From: Chitinispirillaceae bacterium
GTDB lineage: Bacteria > Fibrobacterota > Chitinivibrionia > Chitinivibrionales > Chitinispirillaceae
Direction: 5' to 3'
Assembly: GCA_016926315.1 (NCBI GenBank)
Contig: JAFGOU010000311.1
Location: 1 to 9,998 of the forward strand
Length of the DNA stretch: 9,998 bases
The position numbers were made by a program, and so were the translations under genes. Of this stretch, positions 1 to 5,858 are shown in pieces. Under the pieces are notes generated by a model, which was not told where the DNA came from, did no database searches, and saw only the letters and a program-made list of their open reading frames with translations. Position 1 is the first letter of the stretch. Every line of letters starts with the position of its first letter.

Positions 1-1
1 C

Positions 2-163
2 GACTATAACGGTATCGTGTATTGCGGCAATAACGCCGAAGACGTCAAAGCCATTATCACAGAGCGATATATGTTCGAGCCGGTGGAATTTACGAGGCCT
101 GACTGGGCTGAGCAATGGATTTATTTCCGGCTTAAACCGAAAACGCAGGATGCGGGGCGGTAA
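2..163 (+). CDS. C-terminal tail of an unidentified protein (partial, 5' end outside window)
   Basis: Frame 2 is open from the window edge to a TAA at 161-163, giving the last 53 residues of a protein (begins DYNGIVYCGNNAED, ends KPKTQDAGR). It is rich in aromatic and charged residues and shows no membrane segment or motif that I recognise, so no function is given. It converges on the efflux permease gene, whose stop lies 15 bases away, and it is the only plus-strand gene I accept. Support comes from the uninterrupted frame, the ordinary amino-acid composition and the sensible tail-to-tail fit with the neighbour. With only 53 residues a chance open frame cannot be excluded. Confidence 0.5.
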   Translation, partial: DYNGIVYCGNNAEDVKAIITERYMFEPVEFTRPDWAEQWIYFRLKPKTQDAGR

Positions 164-178
164 GCGCAGGCGGTGGCG

Positions 179-1399
179 CTACTCGTATCGAAGCGCTTCA
201 ATCGGCTTCAGCGATGCGGCCTTGCGCGCAGGATACCAGCCGAAAAAAACGCCGATGGCCGCGGAAAAGGAAAACCCGAGCAGGACAGAAAAAGCCGATA
301 CCGTGACCGGCCAGCCCTGGATTTTTGAAATGAGCATTGAGAAACCCGCCCCCGCCGCGATCCCGATAATACCTCCTGTAAAGCTCATGACCAGCGCCTC
401 AACGAGGAACTGCAGCAGCACGTCGCGGCCGCGAGCGCCGACCGCCATGCGGATGCCGATTTCGCGCGTGCGCTCGGTAACCGATACCAGCATGATGTTC
501 ATGATGCCGATGCCGCCGACTATAAGAGATACGCAGGCGATGGACGCGAGGAGAACGCTGAGCGTTTTTGAAGTCTGACTGGCTGCGTTGCCGATATCGG
601 TCTGCGTCCGTATGGTGAAGTCGGTGCCGTCCCCCGAGGAATTCTTCCGCCGGCCGGTGAGCGCCGAATTGATCTCCTGACGCGCCGCCTCGATATGGGC
701 TTCGGACGCAGCTGAAGCGATCAGCGAGTTGGCATACGTGATGCCCATGACTTTTTTCTGGACGGTGGAAAACGGCGCAAGGATGATGTCGTCCTGGTCC
801 TGACCCATGGCGTTCTGGCCTTTTTCCGAAAGGACGCCGACCACCTTGAAGGGCAGGTTGCGGATGCGGACGGTCTGTCCGACCGCATCCGCTTCGGCGC
901 CGAAGAGATTTTCGACGATGGTATTTCCGATGACGCAGACTTTGTTGGCGCCCCGCTCGTCGGCGTCGGTGTAGTTGACACCGTCCCGAAGCGACCAGTC
1001 GCGGATATCAAGGTATTCGGCATACGCGCCGTTGATCGAGGTGCGCCAGTTCTGGTTTCCCGCCTTTACCTGCTGCGTGGTGCGCGCAAGAGGCGATGCG
1101 TACCGTACCGCGGGGCACGTTTTTTTTATTGCGGCAATGTCGTCCTCGGCAAGACGCGAGGAACTTCCCGCTTCCATGCGGACGCCTCCCTGGCTGAAGG
1201 CGCCGGGAAAGATTAATATCACGTTGGTACCCAGGGCTGCGATCTGTGCATTGATCATGTCACGGGCGCCTTGGCCGACGGCGAGCATGGCAATGACCGC
1301 GGCTACACCGATGATCATGCCAAGCATGGTCAGGAACGACCGCATTTTATTACGGCCGAGGGAACGGATCGCAATTTTAAGAATGCTGCTGAATCTCAT
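179..1399 (-). CDS. MacB/FtsX-family ABC transporter permease
   Basis: This 406-residue inner-membrane protein has the MacB permease layout without a fused ATPase. A first membrane helix lies at about residues 22-43, followed by a large periplasmic core domain (about 44-275) and three more helices at about 277-305, 329-357 and 366-389. The family's hallmark cytoplasmic stretch ERTREIGIRMAVGARGRDV follows helix 2, and the protein ends with the usual PARKAASLKPIEALRYE-type tail. In type VII ABC systems this subunit couples ATP hydrolysis in the cytoplasm to opening of the periplasmic adaptor and outer-membrane duct (mechanotransmission), rather than moving substrate across the inner membrane. 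The start is backed by AGAGGA six bases upstream and by an ATGA overlap with the ATPase gene. It is the last gene of the operon. The substrate is unknown; macrolides, peptides, lipoproteins and siderophores are all known for this family. Confidence 0.93.
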   Translation of the reverse strand: MRFSSILKIAIRSLGRNKMRSFLTMLGMIIGVAAVIAMLAVGQGARDMINAQIAALGTNVILIFPGAFSQGGVRMEAGSSSRLAEDDIAAIKKTCPAVRYASPLARTTQQVKAGNQNWRTSINGAYAEYLDIRDWSLRDGVNYTDADERGANKVCVIGNTIVENLFGAEADAVGQTVRIRNLPFKVVGVLSEKGQNAMGQDQDDIILAPFSTVQKKVMGITYANSLIASAASEAHIEAARQEINSALTGRRKNSSGDGTDFTIRTQTDIGNAASQTSKTLSVLLASIACVSLIVGGIGIMNIMLVSVTERTREIGIRMAVGARGRDVLLQFLVEALVMSFTGGIIGIAAGAGFSMLISKIQGWPVTVSAFSVLLGFSFSAAIGVFFGWYPARKAASLKPIEALRYE

Positions 1400-2154
1400 G
1401 GAAGGTCCTCTTCGGGGACGGGGCGTCGCGATGCGATCTCCTGCAGGGCGTTGCGGCGGTCCTGAACGTGTTCGTCATTTATTATCCGGCCGTCGCGGAA
1501 CGTTATTCTGCGCGTGGCGTACTGGGCGATGTCCGGCTCGTGCGTCACCATGATAACGGTGATTCCGCGCTGGTTCAGGCGCTGGAAAAGAGCCATAATG
1601 TCGACGCTCATGACGGAGTCGAGATTGCCGGTCGGTTCGTCGGCGAGAAGAATGACCGGATCGTTGACAATAGCACGGGCGATTGCCACCCGCTGCTGCT
1701 GGCCGCCGGAAAGCTGATTGGAAAAATGGAGCGCGCGTTCCCGGAGGCCCACCCACTCAAGCGTTTCCAGCGCCTTGCTTCTCAACTGAACTGCAGAAAC
1801 AGCCCTGTTGTACAAGAGCGGCAGTTCGACGTTTTCAAGCGCGGTAGTGCGGGGGAGCAGGTTGAATGCCTGGAAAACAAACCCCATTTTCCGGTTGCGC
1901 AGCGCGGCCAGGCGGTTCTGTTCCAGTCGGTGCACTTCTTGCCCGTCAAGCATATAGGTCCCGCTTGAAGGCACATCCAGACAGCCGAGAATGTTCATGA
2001 GCGTTGACTTGCCCGATCCGCTGGCGCCCATGACCGCGATAAAATCTCCTTTGTCTATTGCGCAATCCACGCTCCGCAGCGCGTGGACGACCGTATCACC
2101 CATTGCATAATTTTTACAGAGGTCGGTGAGCTGGATCATGGATTGCGGAACCAT
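1396..2154 (-). CDS. MacB/LolD-type ABC transporter ATP-binding protein
   Basis: A 252-residue cytoplasmic ATPase with all ABC motifs: Walker [10 protein letters not shown] at residues 43-51, Q-loop Gln95 in VFQAF, signature LSGGQ at 148-152, Walker B VILLADEP at 167-174, D-loop NLDS at 177-180 and switch His205 in THEPD. The phrase [10 protein letters not shown] is typical of the MacB/LolD/FtsE branch, which pairs with FtsX-like permeases. Two copies would drive the permease encoded by the next gene; the stop and the permease start overlap as ATGA. The chosen start has GAAGG seven bases upstream and lies one base after the adaptor stop; an alternative Met6 lacks a comparable site. The last 25 or so residues, after the core, are charged ([19 protein letters not shown]) and variable in the family. 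In E. coli MacB this domain is fused to the permease; here it is separate, as in many bacteria. Confidence 0.95.
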   Translation of the reverse strand: MVPQSMIQLTDLCKNYAMGDTVVHALRSVDCAIDKGDFIAVMGASGSGKSTLMNILGCLDVPSSGTYMLDGQEVHRLEQNRLAALRNRKMGFVFQAFNLLPRTTALENVELPLLYNRAVSAVQLRSKALETLEWVGLRERALHFSNQLSGGQQQRVAIARAIVNDPVILLADEPTGNLDSVMSVDIMALFQRLNQRGITVIMVTHEPDIAQYATRRITFRDGRIINDEHVQDRRNALQEIASRRPVPEEDLP

Positions 2155-2155
2155 A

Positions 2156-3409
2156 TCAGAACCTTCGCGGCATTCCCGGCTGGCGCCCGCCGCCGAGAGG
2201 AGATGGCTGCTGCGTGGAGGATGCCTTGCTGTTCTGGCTTACGAGACCAACTATGACAGGCTGTCCCGCCTGAATGTCACCTTCAATGGCTGTGTATCCG
2301 GCATTGCTGAGGCCGGTTTTCACCGGCACCGGTTTCGGCTTGTTGCCTTCGAGAATGAATATTCTGGCGCGGTTTTTTTTACGCGCCGTGTTTTTTGTAT
2401 TTGCGGAATCACGCTGTTTCGCAGTTTCGGCAGCCGAGTCCCTGTCGCCGGAACGGCATGCCCCGGTTTCCCCCTGGAACCCCGGGGGCGTGAACTTGAG
2501 TGCTGCCAGCGGGACTTTCAAAACGTTTTGCGCCTGCTGTACCGTCAGGGTGATGTTTGCGGTCATGCCCGGCATGAGCGCCATGTCGGGATTGTCAACG
2601 TCGATCATGACCGTATAGGTGACGACGTTCTGTACTGTGGTCGGCTGCAGTCGCACCTGCGTTACCATACCGGCAAAGGAGCGGTCCGGGTAGGCGTCTA
2701 CGGTGAAGGTCGCCTGCTGGCCGATCTTGACCTGGCCGATGTCCGCTTCGTCAATGCTGGCCTGTACCTGCATTTTCGACAGGTCGTCGGCAATGGTGAA
2801 GAGGGTAGGGGTGTTGAAGCTGGCCGCGACCGTCTGCCCTACATCGACGCTGCGATTCACCACGACGCCGGTGATAGGCGACCGGATGGTGGCGTATGCC
2901 AGATTTATTTTTGCCCGGTCAAGCTGGGCACGCGCCGAGCTGATAGCGGCCTTCGCCGCTTCATAATCGGCGGCGGCCTGATCAAGATCGGCCTGCGCCG
3001 CAAGTCCTTTGTCAAACAGGTTCTTCGTCCGCTCCGCGTTGCGGCGGGTCAGCGTTTCCTGGGCCTGGGCTTTGTTGAGCGTCGCGGACGCATCGGCGAC
3101 CGCCGCCTGGAGAAAGGTGGTGTCGAGGAGCGCTATAAGCTGTCCTTTTTTCACGCGGGAGTTGAAATCGACGAAAATCCGGGAAATGGTTCCCGACACC
3201 TGGGTGCCGACCGCTACCAGGGAGTGGGGGTTGACGGTCCCGCTTGCCGTGACTTCGACGTTCAGATCGCCTTTTTCCACCGGCACGGTACGCCATTGTG
3301 ATGATGACTGCCTGCCGCACAGACTAAGCAGGATGAATATGCATGCGATTCCGGTGAACAGCGACTGCAGCATACCTCTTTGCTTTGACCTGTCGGCCCT
3401 GTTATTCAT
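2156..3409 (-). CDS. MacA-like periplasmic adaptor (membrane fusion protein, RND/HlyD family)
   Basis: A 417-residue adaptor that would bridge the MacB-type permease and the TolC-type duct. An N-terminal basic segment and hydrophobic stretch (about residues 14-31, ending LLSLC) form a signal anchor; Cys31 could be a lipidation site, but Leu at the -1 position is a poor lipobox. Next come the lipoyl half-motif (VSGTISRIFVDFNSRVKKGQ, about 71-90), an alpha-helical hairpin at about 98-172 rich in Ala/Gln/Asp/Lys, the second lipoyl half (RSPITGVVVNRSVDVGQTV, about 176-194), the beta-barrel domain (about 212-300) and a membrane-proximal domain. The last is interrupted by a hydrophilic insert at about 308-348 (see findings), and the C-terminus is a Pro/Gly/Ser/Gln-rich tail. 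The start has GGAG seven bases upstream and overlaps the TolC-like gene by 8 bp; Met13 is a possible alternative but would lose the basic n-region. Confidence 0.92.
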   Translation of the reverse strand: MNNRADRSKQRGMLQSLFTGIACIFILLSLCGRQSSSQWRTVPVEKGDLNVEVTASGTVNPHSLVAVGTQVSGTISRIFVDFNSRVKKGQLIALLDTTFLQAAVADASATLNKAQAQETLTRRNAERTKNLFDKGLAAQADLDQAAADYEAAKAAISSARAQLDRAKINLAYATIRSPITGVVVNRSVDVGQTVAASFNTPTLFTIADDLSKMQVQASIDEADIGQVKIGQQATFTVDAYPDRSFAGMVTQVRLQPTTVQNVVTYTVMIDVDNPDMALMPGMTANITLTVQQAQNVLKVPLAALKFTPPGFQGETGACRSGDRDSAAETAKQRDSANTKNTARKKNRARIFILEGNKPKPVPVKTGLSNAGYTAIEGDIQAGQPVIVGLVSQNSKASSTQQPSPLGGGRQPGMPRRF

Positions 3410-4715
3410 TTAACGCTCCGATTGCGGCGAGAAGTTTTGCGTGCGCAATGCGATAATCGAACTGCGCCTGTACATGACTGCTTCGCGCATCGGCGAGCGT
3501 CACCTCGGCGTCAGTTATTTCAATCGACGTGGCTATACCGGTTCGATAGCGTTCCTGGGACATGCGCAGACTTTCGGCGGCCTGAGCAACAAGCACCGCG
3601 GTGGCGGAAATCCGTTCGCGGGCCTCGATCTCCTGGAGAACGTTTTGCTGCACCTCCTGCGTGACGTTCAGGGTCACCGCATCGAGGGAGGCCATTGCCT
3701 GCTTATACGCCGCATCCGCCTGGCGCACGCCCGCGTGAAGAGAGCCGCCCTGAAAGAGGGGAATGGAAAGCGCGGCACCGATGCTCCAGCCGGGATTATA
3801 CCACAAAGGCGAAGGAAACGCAGAGGTACTGGAATTCCGCCAGTTATATCCGCCCGAGGCGTTAATTGCCGGGAAATAGGTCGCCCGTGCCGCTTTGAGC
3901 TGAAGACGGGCGGCCTCCAGCCGTGCTTTTGAAGCGAGCAATTCGGGGCGCTTCTGCGCCGCCCGGGTCAGCGCATCGTTCATGGTTATCGAATCTTCGG
4001 TTTCTCCCAGACTGTCGGTAAGCACCAGCGGATCGGTGATCGTAGTTCCTGCGGTTGTTTCCAGTTGTACCCGGGCCAGTTTCAGTGAGTTCCTGGCATG
4101 GATCACATTGACAAGCGCGTTCGCGACATCGACGTTCGCTTTTGTAACGGCAATCTGAGCCTGCTTTCCCACTTCAAAGAGGGTTTTAGCCTGGTGGTAA
4201 TGCAGTTGGGCCTGTTTATATGCGTCTTCATTGACCTTCAGCAGCTGCTCGGACAATAAAAAGTTGAAATAGGCGCTGCGCGCGTTCAGGACCGTTGTCT
4301 GATGCGTGTTTTTCAGATCGTAATTAACCGCGTCCAGGTTTTTTCCCGAAGCCTTGTACTGGAGCGATGTTTTTCCAAAATCAAAAAGGAGTGCCTGCGC
4401 GTCAATGCCGGCGGACGAACTGTTCCCCGTGCCGGTTGAATAGATAGTGGTACCGGGCCCTCCCGAAGAGCTGCTTCTTCCGGACCTCGATATCCCGGCG
4501 CTGGCGCCGATACGGGGCAGGAGCGATGCCCGGCTTTTCTCCCTGGCGGCTTCGCTCGACTGGACGGCGCTGGCCGCCATCTTCGGCTGGGGATTGTGCT
4601 CCAGCGCCATCGTTACGTAACCGTGCAGACTCAGGGTGTCGGTCGCTGCTATGGACGGGAGCAGGAACAGCAGTACGGCGATATTCTTTGTTGTTGTTAT
4701 TATGCGCCGTTTCAT
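3402..4715 (-). CDS. TolC-family outer membrane efflux protein
   Basis: A 437-residue outer-membrane factor, close to the usual family length. A basic N-terminus and hydrophobic core (residues 1-24) give a signal peptide ending near IAATD. The mature part shows the two tandem OEP repeats of TolC: LLPRIGASAGIS (65-76) followed by the strand ALLFDFGKTS (108-117) in the first half, matched by YFPAINASGGYNW (280-292) and LSIPLFQGGSL (316-326) in the second. Each is followed by long Ala/Gln/Leu-rich coiled-coil helices, and LFEVGKQAQIAV (179-190) parallels RYRTGIATSIEI (389-400). Three copies would make the duct through the outer membrane, docked by the adaptor encoded next. The start forms an ATGA overlap with the upstream gene and has AGGGA about seven bases before it. 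The first half has a Ser/Gly-rich stretch (77-102), probably a surface loop between the two strands. Confidence 0.94.
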   Translation of the reverse strand: MKRRIITTTKNIAVLLFLLPSIAATDTLSLHGYVTMALEHNPQPKMAASAVQSSEAAREKSRASLLPRIGASAGISRSGRSSSSGGPGTTIYSTGTGNSSSAGIDAQALLFDFGKTSLQYKASGKNLDAVNYDLKNTHQTTVLNARSAYFNFLLSEQLLKVNEDAYKQAQLHYHQAKTLFEVGKQAQIAVTKANVDVANALVNVIHARNSLKLARVQLETTAGTTITDPLVLTDSLGETEDSITMNDALTRAAQKRPELLASKARLEAARLQLKAARATYFPAINASGGYNWRNSSTSAFPSPLWYNPGWSIGAALSIPLFQGGSLHAGVRQADAAYKQAMASLDAVTLNVTQEVQQNVLQEIEARERISATAVLVAQAAESLRMSQERYRTGIATSIEITDAEVTLADARSSHVQAQFDYRIAHAKLLAAIGALNE

Positions 4716-5239
4716 TCGTTGTCCCTGGCCGGAAGTCTATCCCCGATCCGGAAAAGCGCATAGATGATCGATCCGGGTATCCCTGCGATCAGCAGAACCG
4801 GAATCCATAATCCGTTGAACCGGCCGTTTCTGGTCATGTCAACCGAGACGATGATTGTTAAAAGAATGTTTATGATCCCCCAAAGCAGCAGCCCTGTAAG
4901 CAGTATGCCGCAGCAGAGAAAGAAAGGGCAGGGCGCGCAGCGGCTCATGGCGTGCGGCTCGCGCATCCAGCGGTGGGCTTTTCCAAAACCGGGGTGCCGC
5001 ATGTGGCTGCGTTCGGCGGTCTTGCCGTCCTGCCTGAAATTCATTCCATGACCCGGGAACAGACGTTTCCCGCCGTGTCGGCCCATTGCCATCGGGCCGG
5101 CATCTCCGGCGCATGGCGCGTTTTTCCCCATCCGCATGGTATCATGATGAGGCATTCCGGCCTGGGCAGGGGAAGGATTCTGCGCCGAGACAATGCTTAC
5201 AAACAGTAAAACCGACAGCGCTGATGCCAGAGATTTCAT
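4712..5239 (-). CDS. His/Met/Cys-rich membrane protein with PLDc_N-like C-terminal segment, first gene of efflux operon
   Basis: I do not recognise this 175-residue protein as a whole. It has a signal peptide (residues 1-19, ending SIVSA), then a low-complexity periplasmic region at about 28-98 with eight His and nine Met, for instance MPHHDTMRM (29-37). A Cys cluster follows (Cys101, Cys104, Cys109, Cys110), partly inside a long hydrophobic segment (about 106-133), and a second membrane helix spans about 143-163. The last 50 residues, with VDMTRNGRFNGLWIPV and the PG...Y pattern of GIPGSIIYALF, resemble the PLDc_N family, the two-helix membrane domain first named in cardiolipin synthases; no catalytic HKD motif is present. 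The longest ORF starts at 5302, but Met at 5239 has AAAGGAG five bases upstream and starts a clean signal peptide, so I use it. Metal binding, probably copper or silver, is inferred from composition only. Confidence 0.8.
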   Translation of the reverse strand: MKSLASALSVLLFVSIVSAQNPSPAQAGMPHHDTMRMGKNAPCAGDAGPMAMGRHGGKRLFPGHGMNFRQDGKTAERSHMRHPGFGKAHRWMREPHAMSRCAPCPFFLCCGILLTGLLLWGIINILLTIIVSVDMTRNGRFNGLWIPVLLIAGIPGSIIYALFRIGDRLPARDNE

Positions 5240-5244
5240 AGTAT

Positions 5245-5251
5245 CTCCTTT
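5245..5251 (-). promoter_or_regulatory. Ribosome binding site that sets the start at 5239
   Basis: On the minus strand AAAGGAG ends five bases before the ATG at 5239. It is the strongest Shine-Dalgarno match for this gene, and together with the signal peptide it rules out the 21-residue longer reading that starts at 5302, which would run through the palindromic leader. Confidence 0.8.
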
Positions 5252-5257
5252 GGTGAT

Positions 5258-5293
5258 GACAGAAAATATTTCCTGTCCGAATGTATTAGACAG
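5258..5293. promoter_or_regulatory. Candidate operator: 20 bp palindrome plus a third half-site upstream of the efflux operon
   Basis: Positions 5258-5277 read GACAGAAAATATTTCCTGTC, which pairs with itself at 9 of 10 positions (only A5263/C5272 fail). A third half-site GACAG lies at 5289-5293, so CTGTC (5273-5277) is flanked by GACAG on both sides at 10 and 11 base spacings. The element sits between the preceding gene's stop and the ribosome binding site. A weak minus-strand -10-like TACATT (5280-5285) falls between the second and third half-sites; I could find no convincing -35, so the promoter is not called. The layout suits a dimeric repressor, or two dimers, controlling the five-gene operon. 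The regulator is not encoded in the window. Confidence 0.5.
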
Positions 5294-5326
5294 CCTTAAC
5301 ACCCTTTTTGTTACGGACGGAATCGA

Positions 5327-5821
5327 TTATTTAACAGAGGGAGAGCGGGTTCGTGAAGACGGTTTTTTACGGATTCCCCTTTTGATGATTTTCCTGGTGA
5401 TTAAAAAACTGCTGGAAGCCTGCACCTTGATATCGCCGTAAACACAGGAGGCCTTGACCTTTCCCGGTTTGTTGAAGGGAATATCGGACAGGAATACCTC
5501 GATGTTCCCGTTTTGATCCGAGATGTAACAGGAACGGTCCTGGGAAACCGAGTCGGCGGGAAGGTAAGAAAACGCCGACGGGCATGATAACGTGCCGCAG
5601 GTCACGGTCACCGCTATTTTCTGGCCGGGAATGGGTATCCCGGATTTGTCGCAGAGCACGGCATTGACCATGGCCCTGCCGGAGACGTCGCCGGAGTCGG
5701 GCATAAAGGGGCTCGTCTTCACGTACAGCGAACATGATACCGTATAGACGCGTTCATCGTCCTCCTGCGCCAAGGCGCCCGTGCAGAAAGACAGCGCCGC
5801 CGCAACGATAATTTTTTTCAT
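5327..5821 (-). CDS. Small secreted cysteine-rich protein with Big_1/invasin-like Ig fold
   Basis: A 164-residue protein of unknown role. MKKIIVAAALSFCTGALA (1-18) is a textbook signal peptide; the mature part begins near QEDDERVYT. Residues of about 44-142 look like one bacterial Ig-like domain of the Big_1 type: an AVLCDKSGIPIPGQKIAVTV stretch (54-73) resembles the 'dxxGxPvpGxxVtf' strand pair, and ISDQNGNIEVFLSD (100-113) resembles the 'TDanGxAtvtlt' strand. Six cysteines in the mature chain (30, 57, 75, 80, 98, 126) suggest disulfides and an extracytoplasmic home. The tail from residue 143 is strongly basic (RKIIKRGIRKKPSSRTRS). AAAGGAG at 5832-5838 precedes the ATG by 10 bases. A reading that starts at 5926 would add 35 residues, bury the signal peptide and overlap the SIS gene, so it is rejected. 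It may be cotranscribed with the SIS gene 37 bp upstream. Confidence 0.78.
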   Translation of the reverse strand: MKKIIVAAALSFCTGALAQEDDERVYTVSCSLYVKTSPFMPDSGDVSGRAMVNAVLCDKSGIPIPGQKIAVTVTCGTLSCPSAFSYLPADSVSQDRSCYISDQNGNIEVFLSDIPFNKPGKVKASCVYGDIKVQASSSFLITRKIIKRGIRKKPSSRTRSPSVK

Positions 5822-5831
5822 ACAGAAGGTG

Positions 5832-5838
5832 CTCCTTT
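5832..5838 (-). promoter_or_regulatory. Ribosome binding site for the Ig-like protein, start at 5821
   Basis: AAAGGAG on the minus strand, ten bases before the ATG at 5821, a slightly long spacing. The same seven bases serve the His/Met-rich gene. It supports the internal start that begins the signal peptide. It directly abuts the 12 bp palindrome CCGGCATGCCGG at 5840-5851. Confidence 0.65.
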
Positions 5839-5839
5839 C

Positions 5840-5851
5840 CCGGCATGCCGG
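5840..5851. repeat. Perfect 12 bp palindrome between SIS and Ig-like genes
   Basis: CCGGCATGCCGG reads the same on both strands. As RNA it could fold only as a 4 bp CCGG stem with a CATG loop. It lies in the 37 bp gap, immediately before the downstream gene's Shine-Dalgarno sequence. There is no T run after it in the direction of transcription, so it is not a terminator for the SIS gene; a protein site, a weak mRNA hairpin or chance are all possible. Confidence 0.4.
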
Positions 5852-5858
5852 TTTTCTA

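Noticed and set aside
144..154. CGCA-TCC-TGCG hairpin followed by TTTT on the minus strand, as terminator of the efflux operon
   Set aside because: The stem is only 4 bp and lies inside the coding tail of the convergent gene; too weak to call without RNA data.
163..180. AGCGC...GCGCT inverted repeat between the convergent genes
   Set aside because: A 5 bp stem with an 8-base loop and no T run on either strand; not a credible terminator.
975..1553. Plus-strand ORF spanning the permease/ATPase junction
   Set aside because: It overlaps two well-supported minus-strand genes and its translation has no recognisable protein character.
2126..3301. A 391-codon plus-strand ORF opposite the adaptor gene
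   Set aside because: It is the antisense shadow of a clear MacA-like gene; the translation is Arg/Gly/His-rich with no domain pattern, and the minus-strand frame has family motifs and fits the operon junctions.
4712..5239. Calling the His/Met-rich protein a cardiolipin synthase or phospholipase D
   Set aside because: Only the N-terminal-type two-helix PLDc_N-like segment is present; there is no HKD catalytic motif and no room for the catalytic domains.
5297..5313. TAACA/TGTTA inverted repeat after the Ig-like gene as a terminator
   Set aside because: A short AT-rich 5 bp stem without a following T run on the transcribed strand.
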